Below are positions 49,613 through 61,171 of a stretch of 64,000 nucleotides of DNA, in pieces. Both the position numbers and the translations under genes were made by a program. Every line of letters starts with the position of its first letter. Position 1 is the first letter of the stretch. This stretch comes from Tetragonia tetragonoides. Taxonomy: Eukaryota > Streptophyta > Magnoliopsida > Caryophyllales > Aizoaceae. A model generated the notes under the pieces. That model did no database searches. It saw only the letters and a list, made by a program, of their open reading frames with translations, and was not told the origin of the DNA. The DNA lies in NCBI GenBank assembly GCA_038025085.1, contig CM076151.1, positions 6,455,501-6,519,500 of the forward strand. Direction: 5' to 3'.

Positions 49613-50152
49613 TTCATTAGAAAGAATAAAAAAGAAGAAATTCACTTAAAGAAAAAGGAAAAAGGAAAAGTGAAAAAAAAAAAAGAAAAAGAAAAGAAAA
49701 GGCAAGAACGGTAACAAATTTGAATTTGGGCTTGCCATGATTTCCGTTCGCTCGGCCGCGCGACAGTGGACTGGGCCTGGTCCAGCCAATAAGCACTGGA
49801 AAATAGTTGCCAAAAAAAAAAAAAAAAAACTGAGAAAAGAAAAAGGAAAAGAAGAAGAAGAGGAGAAAGCAGTCAACGGCTCAAAGCACACTCGGAAAAC
49901 CGGAAAAAAAAAACCCCAAAAATTAAAGAAAAACACAAAACAAAAAGTGTGAAGGCAGATTTCTGAAATTTCAGAGAAACCCTAATTCATTCTCCACCTG
50001 ATTCACTCACTCTGCTATCTTAAGAGAGTCAAAATTATTCGCCATAGCTAATTCTCTCCGAGCTTGAAATCGAGCTCTAAAGGAAGGTTTCTCTCTCTTC
50101 GCGAGTCAAGCGTCCATCCTTCTTTCCTCTGCTCTCTGAACAGACACCACCA

Positions 50153-52992
50153 ATGGCAAGGTCAATTTCTTTCTTTAAAGCCTTGCGTTACTGTAATTCA
50201 TCTTTTTCTTTCCCTTGAATTCCTAGCCCTAATTAGATTAACTTGATTTTGAGCACCACCTGGTTTGCTGACTTATTGGTTGTATTAGGCATTTAGGCTA
50301 TTAGCAAGAATGTAATGTAATTTAATTTAGCCATGATAAGTGTAATTTAGCATCATGAACAAATGCAGGTTGAGTTAAGCGAAAGCAAAAAAAATACTAA
50401 GAAAGAGGGGAATTTGTAAAGGGTGGGTTGTAATTTTGGAATGTGCACTGTTTTGAGTAATGGGTTTTGCCGTGACATGTAATGTAGTTTTGTTGTATGA
50501 CTCATGTTAGTAAAATTTTGATATCTGCTTATGATGTTGATGTACTAACTTCTTTACTATGTTATTATTTTCAGTCGACCAATGGAGGAAGATACCCCAG
50601 TAAGTACTACTCTTAATTGCTTTAGCTGCCACTTGATTAGTAGTTATCTTGTTTTCTAGACCTAATATGTTCGTCTAAAAGGTGATCGTAGCTCATAATC
50701 GAGTTCTAAGTCATTCTAGGTTGCTTTGTAATAGAGAATGGGGATGGGGATGGGGATGGGGATGTGGTTTAGGTATTCTAGAGGTGTGTTGTGAGTTTGT
50801 TGCAAAATGTTGCATTGACGACACTCGTAAGCATTGAGATCTCTCAAATGTTTCTTCAACTCCATAACGTCCAAGCTTACATGTTGAATATTGATATATG
50901 TTCTTTGGATGACTGCCAGAGGCCTTCTGTTGGGGTTCCATCTTGCAATGGATAGCTCATAATCGAGTTCTAAGTCATTCTAGGAATTTCCACGTCGACG
51001 AGTTGGTCCATTTGATTGCCACATCACCATTTTTAATTTTTGTCAAGTGTTTCTCATTTTCCTCTCAATAAACCCAAACAAGCAAAACTAATCAAATTAA
51101 TAGGATGCTCGATCATTTGATCTTATCAGTGATAAACTAAATACAATTGTAATCCTAATACTGAATAAAATAAATATAATACTAAATGGAGTTTAGTAGA
51201 GTGTGTTATAATATTGATTTGTAGAAACAAATGCATTTATACTCCCTCCGTCTCATAAAATCCTAAATGTTTACGTTTTCACGGTTTTTAATCCACCACT
51301 TTGACCGTAAATAACTACAATTATATGAATGTAAAAATTGTAAAAATATGATTTTTCGAAAGTCCTTTTAAAAATGAATTTAACAAAAGTACATTGTGAA
51401 CTTTTATATATTTTCATAAATTTATGATCAAAGATTGTTAAGTTTGACCTTCAAAAAGCAAACGTTTAGGATTTTATGAAACGGAGGAAGTAGTATTTGT
51501 GTGACTTCAATAGCTAATAAATTTTTTGTTGGGTTTTGGATTGAAAAAGCATTTACTTCAATGACGAATAAATTTATTTATTAAACACATATCCCAAAAA
51601 AAAACTGGTTTAGGAATTATTATGGGTTCTAAATCAAAATATCTACAAAAAAAGATAAAATCATATTGATTGTACTTTGTTATTGCAAGGTTTAATATTT
51701 TCATTTGATTTGAGATAAAAAAAAAATAAAATTCATTTGATTTGAGATCAAGAAATCATGAAAATCGGGAGATCTTTCAGTAACCAATGTGAGATGCAAG
51801 ATGATCTAATTTCTAGATGTACCGTGTGTAAATATAAGTTCTTTCTGAAGAGAGCTTTTTGTGTTTGTAGTGTTCGAAGAAGTTTGGACCAAGAATTAAA
51901 ATAGCTTCTGCAAGCGATGGTTAATGAATAGTATCATATTCAGTTGACCAACCGAGTTATGTGGTCTGCAAATCTGCTGGGAAAATATCAATGTTATCTG
52001 TTGATGTGGTCTCTATATCTTAACTTATATTCTATGATTGTGTTTGGTCTCTATTTGAATAATTTGATGTTGTGCATTTATACCTCTTTTGGTTAAATGG
52101 AAAGTTCTTGTGTGTTCCTTGTGCTGACTGAATTGTACTTTGGCAGGGCAAGAACGAGGAGGAGGAGTTCAACACTGGTCCTCTTTCTGTACTTATGATG
52201 AGTGTCAAGAATAACACTCAGGTTCAAATTCCTTTTACGCTCCACCTTTCCCCCAGTATTTCTTGGATTTTATGCTTTCTTTATTTAGCCTAGTGAAAAA
52301 ACATCTTTGTTAATGTCATACTTAATATTAGTTTCTGTTGTCGTCTGGCTTCATATTCGGTCACACTACTTAGCAAATGGCCAATGCTTACTTTGATACC
52401 ATGTCAACTTATTTGTAGTTCAGCTGTGATGACTGAGGTTTTACTTTCTGGTCTCCTCAGGTCCTAATCAATTGCAGGAACAACAGAAAGTTACTTGGAC
52501 GTGTGAGAGCTTTTGACCGCCATTGCAACATGGTTCTTGAAAATGTTAGGGAGATGTGGACTGAGGTCTGTTTAACCGGCTTTTCTGCAATTTTTCTCCA
52601 TCAAAAGGAAGCTGTAATACCTATGTCATACCTTAATTTTGTCCTTCCCTAAAAGAATGTCAAATCTCTGCTTTTGCTAAATGTTGGGAGTAATAAAGCT
52701 TAAATGGAAAATGTGCCGTATAAGAAAAACTGACATTTCTTTTTCATAGGCTTCATCTGCAATGGCATTTATTAAATGGAAGGATTGCTATAGTCTATCT
52801 AGAAGTATTGATTTTGAGATTACGAGATAACAAACTGTAGAAAGTTGAAACTAATTCCTTATTGTGGTGTTGCAGGTGCCGAAGACTGGGAAAGGAAAGA
52901 AAAAAGCCCAACCAGTGAACAAGGATAGGTTCATCAGCAAGATGTTCCTCCGAGGAGACTCGGTTATTATTGTCCTCCGAAATCCAAAATAA
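50153..52992 (+). CDS. SMD2: Spliceosomal small nuclear ribonucleoprotein Sm D2
   Basis: Core Sm-ring protein of U1, U2, U4 and U5 snRNPs, needed for pre-mRNA splicing. Five exons: 50153-50160, 50575-50599, 52147-52221, 52461-52565 and 52876-52992, giving 109 residues, the family length. Sm1 is [20 protein letters not shown]...[19 protein letters not shown] and Sm2 is [14 protein letters not shown]. The plant N-terminus [18 protein letters not shown] and the basic loop [11 protein letters not shown] match plant SmD2. The first coding exon holds only 8 nt (ATG, GCA and two bases of codon 3) and the second 25 nt. Intron 2 carries a Stowaway MITE. No disruption is seen. Confidence 0.95.
51242..51490. 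mobile_element. Stowaway MITE (Tc1/mariner-type) in SMD2 intron 2
   Basis: Starts CTCCCTCCGTCTCATAAAAT and ends ATTTTATGAAACGGAGGAAG, its near-perfect inverted repeat, with TA on each side. Length is 249 bp. The terminus matches the plant Stowaway consensus. Confidence 0.93.
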
Positions 52993-53336
52993 GTGAGACT
53001 TGTTAAGGTTGTCAAGGGGTATGTGTATGAATTTTAGACTAGTATCTTGTCTCGTAACATTAGAACATATAAGTGATTGAGAGCTGTGGCTGTAACTGTG
53101 TCGTGGATTGAGTGCTGGTCTGATTAGCTTCCATCTTACTGCAGACTGCAGTTGCTACATTTTTTTTTGCCTCATCGACTGCAGTTGCAACATCGTGGTT
53201 TATCTTTTGATCAAAACCTCAGAAACATCTATCATCTATGTGGATACTGGATCCTCATTAATGTTGCAACCAATTATCTCGGTTATTATGTAGTTTAGAA
53301 CCATAATTGATTATTACTGTAGTTTTTTTTTTTTTT

Positions 53337-53500
53337 TTGGTCACAAGACAAGAAACATAAGGTTATGGGTTCGAATCCTTATTTCCCCCATGTCTTGTGT
53401 CTGCAGGCTTTTAAGAACTATACTAGCCCCTTGTTGGTGCTACGTTGACGTAGTGCTCGCACCGGGTGTTCAGCTAGTATAATATGTTCGTAATTGAACA
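53337..53500 (+). mobile_element. Possible tRNA-like SINE
   Basis: GGGTTCGAATCC fits a box B, and CACAAGACAAG/CATGTCTTGTG could pair around it. The 5' side is a T-run and no target duplication was found, so this is tentative. Confidence 0.35.
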
Positions 53501-53864
53501 CGAGAGTCCAAACATGACGTAGCGAAAGGTATCTCGGTGGTCATTCACTTGCACTTTCTTTTTAACGAGAAAAAAAGAAAAGAAAAAACTCAACTACACA
53601 TCAATTGGGTTGGGCCTCCTAAGCAGGGTGTCATAGTAGTGCTTGCAAAACCCTGGACCTCTCAGATTTGGGCCTCTAATCCTGATTCACTGTTTCGGGC
53701 CGGTCTGAGAGTGTGTGCTAGTCCGCCAATATCCAAGCCCAAACAAAACAACAGCAACTCCTTTCAAAAAAACAAGAGCAAACTGGAACCTTTAAACTCT
53801 AGTAAATTATGGAGTATCCACTTGAGGCAACCACTTGAATATACTACTAGTAATTAAATCATGT

Positions 53865-54235
53865 CTAGTTTTGGTGAACTCTTAGTAATAAAAAGGCACC
53901 ACTTGTAATCATCATGGAGTTGGAGATAAGATGATTAATATCAAATGTTGATTTTAGTAAATCATATGGAGTATCTAGTTTTGGTCAACTCTTTTTGTAA
54001 TAAAATGGCACAACTTGAGTCACTTGTAAAGTTGTAATTATCATCAAGTTGGAGATCAGATGATGCATATGAAAATTTGATTTTAATAAATCATATTTTC
54101 AAGCTAGTCTTGGTCAACACTTTGTAATAAAATGGCACCACTTGTAACTGTAACTTTCATGAAATTCGTTGATGAGATGATCAATATGAAAGGTGGATTT
54201 TAGTAAATCACTTCTAGTTTTGGTCAACTCTTTAT
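53865..54235. repeat. Three-and-a-bit copies of a 110-129 bp tandem repeat
   Basis: CTAGTTTTGGT(C/G)AACTC recurs at 53865, 53975, 54104 and 54214. Each is followed by GTAATAAAATGGCACCACTT and ATTTTAGTAAATCA variants. It lies 630 bp or more upstream of the DC1 gene start. Confidence 0.85.
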
Positions 54236-54477
54236 GCCACTACCAAACTCATGTGCTTGATCTTTAAAACTATTTCCTTAATATAAAATTATTTTTCCTC
54301 TTTGAGATACAAATAATTCTCTGTTTAGAAGATCTAGTATAAATATACACTTCCAAAATTTATTCATATACTATAAAACGATTACTCACCTCTTTATGTA
54401 CTCCAAAGAACAAAAGAGGCTAAGCCAATAATCCTTCCAAGTCTCTTTTTCCATTAAATTGTAGATATATGCCCTAA

Positions 54478-54690
54478 AAAGATAGTGGAATTGGTCGTAG
54501 GGTTGTATGTCATGAAAAAGGTTATGGGTTCAATTCCCACTAGGCCTCTTTGCTGAGCCTGTTTGCAAGATTTATTTTGTTGGCTTGCCTGGTGTGTATG
54601 GTTTGTAGGCTATTGCATACACTTAGGGTTTATCCAGTGCACACTCAAAGAGTAGTGGTTGCGGATACCTCGTATAAAAAAAAACTTGTA
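54478..54690 (+). mobile_element. tRNA-related SINE, copy 2
   Basis: GATAGTGGAATTGGTCGTAG (box A region) and TATGGGTTCAATTCCCACTA (box B) are followed by TTTTGTTGGCTTGCC, CAGTGCACACTCAAAGAGTA and an A-run. Closely similar to 47118-47312 in the opposite orientation. Confidence 0.8.
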
Positions 54691-54743
54691 TATATATCGT
54701 GATCATCACCTCTTTATGTACTCCAAAGTCCATACAAGCCAAT

Positions 54744-54769
54744 CCTCTATATATATATATGTATAGAGG
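54744..54769 (+). promoter_or_regulatory. Palindromic TATA-rich putative core promoter
   Basis: CCTCTATATATATATATGTATAGAGG is nearly self-complementary and stands about 100 bp before the DC1 start codon, a fitting place for a TATA box. The assignment rests on position only. Confidence 0.35.
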
Positions 54770-54868
54770 ATAAACAAAGAAAACTCATATATACCTATCC
54801 TTGTTACTTGTTAGTTGTTATAATTACTCTTCCTATCTTTTACACACCAAGCAGTACATCCATGAAAA

Positions 54869-56425
54869 ATGGCTATAGCGGGCGGTGCAGCGGTTGTCTA
54901 CTATGGGACTTACAAGTGTATAAAGAGATTAGGACTCAAAGAAGGGGACGAGGAGATAGCAAAAGAGAGAAACCGAGAATTGGCTGAATTAGCATCGGTT
55001 CCCACGGTGGTAACTAATCACGTTCTTCATCCTCAGCACCCACTTACCGCTGAATTGGCTAATGAAGACAGTGTTTGTTATGCATGCCACAAGTACATCC
55101 AAGCAAACACGTACCAGTATTGCTGTACAACCTCAGGCTGTAGCTTCAATCTACATCAGGCCTGCGCTATAACTCATAAATGGGCTGAATCAAACATGCA
55201 CGCCAATGTGCATATGTTTGCCCATGAGCACCCGTTGAGACTTGTCAAAGGCACATCTGATTTCCACTGCTCATACTGCAAGAACGACCACAAAGGTGGA
55301 TCCTCATCTTTATGGTATACTATTCTATCTCCTCGTCTCAAAATATCTGTCGCTTTAACTAATTTTATTTACTTTTATCTCAGTACATATCGTTAGAGCT
55401 GGTAAAAACTGACCCGACCCGCCAAGCCACAAACCGTCCGAAACCCAACTCAAAAATGTTTAAATCTGAAATGACTCGACCCGTTTTAACTCGAGACCGA
55501 AATGACCCGATCTGAACCCGAAAGTTGTGAGACAACATTTGTCAACACGAAACCAAACGCGGCCATATTTGACCCGATGTATTCGACCCATATTTAACCC
55601 GAACCATATTTGACCCAATCCAAACCCGACCTGACCGGCCCGTTTGCCAGATCTACCTGCAATATTATCATTAATTGTTAGTTCCGTAAATTTACTAGTC
55701 TAGCTTGGTTTATATGTGCACAAATCTTAGAAAAGCAAATGATACCATTTTAGTAAGACATAAGTGATGAAAGAAAGTACTTTCTCCGTCGCGTGAAAGT
55801 GTTCACATTAGTTTTTTCATTTTCCGTTGTTTGGTTTGTAAAGTAAATATATATACTGAATTTTGGCTAACATATTGTCATCGTATATAATCATGATAAA
55901 ATTTCTGTTGTCACCACTACTAGGTACCAGTGTCAAGTAAAAAACTGTTGGGAAAATCAGATGCATTTGAGTTGTGCGACCAACCCAACCATGATCAATA
56001 CCTTCATGCACCCGAACCACATGTTAGAGCTCAAAACTCGACACCATTTCATGAAGTGCGGGGTGTGCCACGACGGTGGAAAATCGAATGCTAGGGTGTA
56101 TACATGTGAGGCCTGTGATTTCTTCGTCCACCCAGAGTGTGCTCAGTGCGATCAGTACTATTGTGACCATCAATTGCATGAGCACCCATTGGTAATGCGA
56201 GAGCTTGCTGAGAAGCAGAAGCCTGATTGCGGTATTTGCGGCCACAAGTGCAAGCACTGGAGCTACAATTGCAGTTACTGTGAAGGGGTTCATTTTCACA
56301 AGACCTGCTTAATTCAGAATCTGAACAACCAAACTACTTCAAATAGTGGAAAATATGGGAAGATGATTATAGAAGAAATTGCATCGATTGCCACTGAGGC
56401 AGTCATAACTATTTGTATGGCATAA
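54869..56425 (+). CDS. DC1-domain (C1-like) protein, two exons
   Basis: Plant DC1-family protein with two exons, 54869-55314 and 55924-56425, joining at codon TG/G (Trp); 948 nt, 315 residues. A short hydrophobic N-terminus (MAIAGGAAVVYYGTYKCI) precedes four Cys/His modules: HPQHPLTAELANEDSVCYAC; HEHPLRLVKGTSDFHCSYC with CQVKNCWENQMHLSCA; HPNHMLELKTRHHFMKCGVC with CEACDFFVHPECAQ; and HEHPLVMRELAEKQKPDCGIC with CSYCEGVHFHKTC. It is only distantly related to the 10.6-14.3 kb pair, since both sequence and intron differ. An overlapping out-of-frame ATG lies 7 bases before the chosen start. The intron carries a hAT-like MITE. Zinc binding is expected from the family; the partner is unknown. Confidence 0.88.
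55393..55663. mobile_element. hAT-like MITE rich in GACCCGA motifs
   Basis: The left end TAGAGCTGGTAAAAACTGAC and the inverted right end (TAGATCTGGCAAACGGGCCG on the other strand) are alike. The interior is full of GACCCGA/ACCCGAA motifs, reminiscent of the subterminal repeats of hAT elements. No 8-bp target duplication is preserved. Confidence 0.5.
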
Positions 56426-56721
56426 TAGGCAAAACCTTTTACAGTATGTATGTGTGTTCATTATATAGTTTCTGTGTGTTTTTCCATTGCTTTTTCATAG
56501 TAGTGTTTGCGATTTTGTGAGAGCCGAAAAACAGAAAAGAAAAGGTGTTTATGATTGCACTTGGGATTTCAGACTTGAAGGCACTTTGATCAACAGTAAG
56601 AGCTTCGATACAGCAATACTAAAACTAAGAAACTATTCCTCACGATAACTCAATTATTCCTCTTATCCCGTAAGAGTTGCAAACCGATCACATTAAACCA
56701 AAATTGTCAATAACTAGAAGT

Positions 56722-59700
56722 TTATAACTTCAGGAACACAAACTCCTCAATAGCGGGAATTTCCCCAATCTTCTTCAAGACCTGGCTGGTAGGTGGCTCA
56801 TCAACCCCGATTGCCATAACAGCATGAGTTCTCGGAGCTAGCCTTCCCACACTCATGAAGCTGACATTTACGTTCTCCTCCCCTAAAACACTTCCAACTC
56901 TTCCAATCATCCCCGGTTGGTCAACCTGTCGACAGAGGATAAGACTACCCTCTAAACTGACATCCACCTCAAAGGAGCCAACCTTGGTCAAGTGTGGAAC
57001 TCCATCTTTGACCCTTCCTTCAAGTTTGATCTCCCCAGATTCTGAAATGGCACTAGCAAACCTAGATTCCACATTTGCAAGCTGTACCTGGATAGAGTCG
57101 AGGGGACTTTCCGGGGAACCATCTAGAAGAATGCGTTCTTCTGTAATGCGAAGTCCTCGCTGCTTCGCAGTGAAATCTGCATTCACCAGGTTCACAAAGG
57201 TGCTGGAGATGGGCTCTATCAGACCCTTGGTAATCATGGCTCGAAGCACCCTTGTGTCGAGATCATCAGGGGCTCTTGATGTAGCATAACCCACCTTCAC
57301 AGATTTAACACCACTTCCACCAGCTACCAATTGGATAGCCAGTCTACCGAGTTTCTCAGCTAGCTCAACGTAAGGTTTCAGCTCATTAAGGACCTGAACA
57401 CAGAACAGTTGGAAATTAAAGCATATGCATCATTCAGTATTTTCTTCCAATGTGTACAGTAATAAACACCAGCTTGGAGCGGGAAGCCAGGAAAGAAAAA
57501 GGCCAGTTCAAGATGGACACGAAACTTCAGCCATATTTGCAGTCTAGACAATCACGCACTAAGCAAATTAAATACTCCCACTATCCCTTGTATCTTATCA
57601 AAATTTCCTTTTCCGAGATGTTCCAAACAGTGGTCAAGTTTCTATGATAATACCAGAAGTTTTAAGTTAGATAGGGTTAAATTACGAAAGATCCTGTAAT
57701 CAACGATGTTTCTTTTCTTCTCTCTTATATAAGCCCGAAATTTGACAAGATATTGGAGATGATGGAATAGATAAGTAATGCCTAAAGAGAAGCAAAAACA
57801 AGATGCTATGCTATTTGGTGCTTTTGGCTTCTCCTAAACACATAAATTCTATGCATACCACAATTTACAAGCTGTTTTGCTGCTACTATCCTAGATTACG
57901 TACTACTAACATACTAATTTTGACCATTCAAGGAATATGGCACACATAGGTAGTAGCAGAACACAATCAGAGTCAAGACAGAGGTTCATAGCAAGCGAAA
58001 GCAAAAGACAATAAAGTATATTCTATAGCACAGGAATCCGTTGGGTCACTTTTATTTTATTTAGATTAAATGGGTATCCAAGCTTTGCTTGATTAATCCC
58101 ATGGGCCATGAAGTTAATGACCAGGTAAACCTTTATCAGTCACTTTTATTTTATGCACTTAGATAATCACTATAAGACAACTTAGGTCCCAGAGAGCAGC
58201 TAAGACTGTATATACCTCAGCAGAAACCATGGGAGCATTGACTGCAGTTGATGCAAGCTCCCCTTTCAAGGCCCCGACAACCGCCTCAGCAATTTCAATG
58301 GCTACTCCTTCCTACAGGAAGTTCCAAACAATTGTCAAATAAATAATGTACAAAGATAAAGAGAATATGGATTGGTAAGATTCAGCATGACTCGTCAACA
58401 TACCTGAGCTTCTGTGGTACTAGCACCAAGATGGGGAGTAACAGTCACATTCTCATGCAACACCAACTTACTATCCTTTGCTGGGGGCTCTTGGGTGAAG
58501 ACATCCAGTGCAGCCTGTAGGAAGAAAATTAATGCAATGAATACTACTTGTCCTCTCTACAACATAAGCATTAGTTTGAAGTTATATATTGCATCTTTTG
58601 TCCTGACTTATTTGTCTAAATGATTAGGAAATCTTCTCAAGTTTTTACTCTATGTAGGAGATATATACCTGAGCAACAATCCCAGAATCAAGGGCCCTCA
58701 CAAGAGCGTCTTCATCAATCACTCCACCACGAGCAACATTTACAATTCGAACTCCTTTCTTCATCTTACCAAAAGTGTCATCATTGAGCACCTTTGATGT
58801 CGCAGGTGTAAGAGGCATGTGCAGGGAGATGAAGTCTGCTGTTGCTATAGCCTCCTCAAAGGAAACAAGTTCCACACCAATAGCGCGTGCACGGTCAGCA
58901 GGAGCATAGGGATCATGAGAAATAACATGCATACCAAGACCCTTGGCACGCCTGGCAACCTCGGATCCAACTTTCCCAAAACCCATCACAGCAAGTGTTT
59001 TCCCCACAAGTGATACACCCACATACTTGTTCCTCTTCCACTCTCCTGCAATCAGCATAAACAAGGAGTATGAAAAGTCAGGAAAGTATATGATGCTTCA
59101 ATTAAGATCATAATTTTATCAATGCAAAGAGCTCAGTTTGTTAGGCAAGCGCATCCAAGTTTTCTTTTGAAACGGCATATAGATGATCATATTTCATTTG
59201 CACAAAATTACAATCAAACAGTAGATAACAATGCAACTGTGTCAGCAAAGCAAAAGACGAGGCCTCCCTGAAGTATATATATAAAAAGTAAAAGAAACCA
59301 AGCAAAACCCCCAGAAAAAAACCAATTTCTACCACAAATACCTCTAACCCAAAATTACTTGGTCCCATCAAAGTTCCCACCTTTGCCCATCAAATTCACT
59401 TTAAAGATTTCTTAACAGCTAAATTCAATTCAAACATCACCCCACCAAACCAAAAACCAGATCTAAACAACACACCAAAATCAATCCTAAACATTCCCAA
59501 AAACCTTAAATTCCCAATCAAAAGATCTACAACCAAAAACAGCACAAGCAAAATCAACCAACAGCAGTAAAACAAAAAACAAACCAGCACCCACCACCTG
59601 TTCGACAAAATGCTCAACAGAATCCCCAAAAACCCGGAATTCCCAATCAAAGATCTAACCATAAAAACACAATACAAGCAAAACCCAAATGAAATGAATC

Positions 59701-60381
59701 ACAAACAATCAAACCCACACTCATGCCCATCACCTGTTCGACAAAATGCCTCAAAGAAAAAAAACCCACAAAAAACTCACCCCTTTTGGTGGAAGCATCA
59801 GCCTGAGCAACATTCCTAGCCATAGCAGCCAATAACGCAATAGCATGTTCAGCAGCAGCAACAGTATTAGCCGTGGGTGCATTAACAACAAGACACCCAT
59901 GTTCAGTAGCTGCACTCAGATCTACATTATCAATCCCAACACCAGCTCTACCCACAACCTTTAATCTCCTACCAGATGACTCAAACACCTCACGGGTAAC
60001 TTTTGTACCACTACGAACAATCAAAGCATCACAAAGAGAGATCTTGGTGCATAGCTCTTCTGGGCTTAGATTATACGAACAATCAACATTTGCAAATGTT
60101 TTGAGAAGATCTAACCCTGCTTCTCCTAGCTTTTCGGCTACTAGAACGGTTGGTTTTGAGAGAGACGCGGAAACGGGGACGGCGGGACGTTTCTGGGACG
60201 GGGTTAGGGAGAAACGGGGTTGGTGGTGGGAAAGGAGAGAGAGTGAGGGAGAAAGGGAGAGTTTTGAGGAGAGAGAAAGTTGGGTATTGGTGTTAAAGGT
60301 GGGATGGAGATTATTTTTGGGTTTGAGATTGAGAGATGGGTTTGAAAATAGAGCTGCTGTTGACGATGTTGAAGCCGCCAT
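56722..60381 (-). CDS. PGDH: D-3-phosphoglycerate dehydrogenase, plastidial
   Basis: Catalyses NAD-dependent oxidation of 3-phosphoglycerate to 3-phosphohydroxypyruvate, the first step of the phosphorylated serine pathway in plastids. Five exons: 60381-59781, 59045-58669, 58514-58404, 58311-58216 and 57393-56722, giving 618 residues. Residues 1 to about 75 are a Ser/Thr-rich transit peptide. The catalytic domain starts [17 protein letters not shown]. The NAD fold carries GFGKVG (about 221-226) with the following HDPYAP. Catalytic residues are Arg in [12 protein letters not shown], Glu in TQEPP and His in PHLGAST. Next come the intervening ASB-type domain and a C-terminal ACT domain (about 545-618; [19 protein letters not shown]), which suggests serine or other amino-acid feedback. 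An in-frame ATG 21 codons upstream exists, but the Met at 60381 begins the transit peptide. Confidence 0.95.
58045..58154. repeat. 16-bp direct repeat around 78 bp in PGDH intron 4
   Basis: GTCACTTTTATTTTAT stands at 58045-58060 and again at 58139-58154. The size suits a target duplication around a short insert, but the insert matches no family I recognise. Confidence 0.4.
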
Positions 60382-61171
60382 TGTTGTTGTTGTTGTTGAG
60401 AAACGAAGAACAAGAAAGAATTTTTCTTTATTTTTCTCTCTCAATCAAACCTGAGAGTTTTGAACCCTTTTTTGGAGGGTCTCTGAATTTGGTTGTGGTT
60501 ATGAGAAAAAAAAGGGGGGTTGCTTTATTTAGTTTTTTAAGGGGGTGTTTGGATCTGGTAATGGAAAATTGGAAATGGGTCGAAGTCAGAAGTAGCCGGG
60601 AAAGTGAGGGTTTAAGGGAAGGGGTTAACGGCGGAGAGGAGAGAGAGTGGGGAATGGGGGATAGGAGAGAGAAAATGGAGACGGGAGAAACACGCGTTTG
60701 TGTAGAGAAGGGGTTAGAGGAAGTGGAGAGTGGGGTTCACGGGTTAGCTTTAGGGTGGGGATGTGGTATTCGGTAGGTGAATTGCTAAATACCGCCCCTT
60801 TTTACTAGCTACCGCCCCCCCAATTTCCAATTTTACCCTCACCCCTTTTCCTCACTCACTCTCACTCACTCTCACTCATCCTCTCTTCCTCACTCACTCT
60901 CACTCATCCTCACCACCACACCATCACACCGGCAACCACCACCACCACCACCACCACCATGTCAGGGGCTAGCGGCAGCGGCGGAGGCTTCGACGGCGAG
61001 GGAGGCGGCGACCGACGGCATCGCGGGGGGGTAACTTTTCGATTTTTTTTTTTTTTTTTTGAATTGAATTTTTTTTGCCTTGAATTGAATTTTTTTTTGC
61101 CTTGAATTGAATCGCGAACTTATGAATTGAAGTGGTTGTGTTGAATTTTTTTTTTTTTTTTTGCGTCGATC
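60382..61171. other. PGDH promoter side and low-complexity sequence
   Basis: Bases 60382-60780 are the GA-rich PGDH leader and promoter. Bases 60845-60915 are CTCACT repeats and 60918-60960 are CCA repeats. From 60960 a plus-strand ATG opens a short GC-rich frame (MSGASGSGGGFDGEGGG) ending at a possible splice donor GGGGTAACT near 61029. Bases 61039-61160 hold T-runs and repeated TTGCCTTGAATTGAAT. Confidence 0.6.

Larger units (their letters stand above)
46454..50152. other. Intergenic: TFIIIC promoter, repeats, SMD2 promoter
   Basis: Divergent 5' ends of the TFIIIC subunit gene and SMD2 lie 3.7 kb apart. It contains a SINE (47118-47310), an unremarkable AT-rich stretch with no recognised gene (47311-48640), the 44-bp minisatellite (48640-49610), A-rich low-complexity sequence (49620-49950) and a CT-rich SMD2 leader (about 49980-50152). 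The ORFs at 48044-48313 and 48201-48554 are low-complexity and not supported as genes. Confidence 0.6.
52993..54868. other. Intergenic between SMD2 and DC1 gene
   Basis: Holds the SMD2 3' UTR, a possible SINE (53337-53500), a long tandem repeat (53865-54235), a SINE (54478-54690) and the DC1 promoter. The ORF at 53537-53857 has no recognised domain. Confidence 0.6.

Noticed and set aside
60780..60960. CTCACT and CCA repeats as a regulatory element
   Set aside because: Simple low-complexity sequence; nothing specific can be supported.
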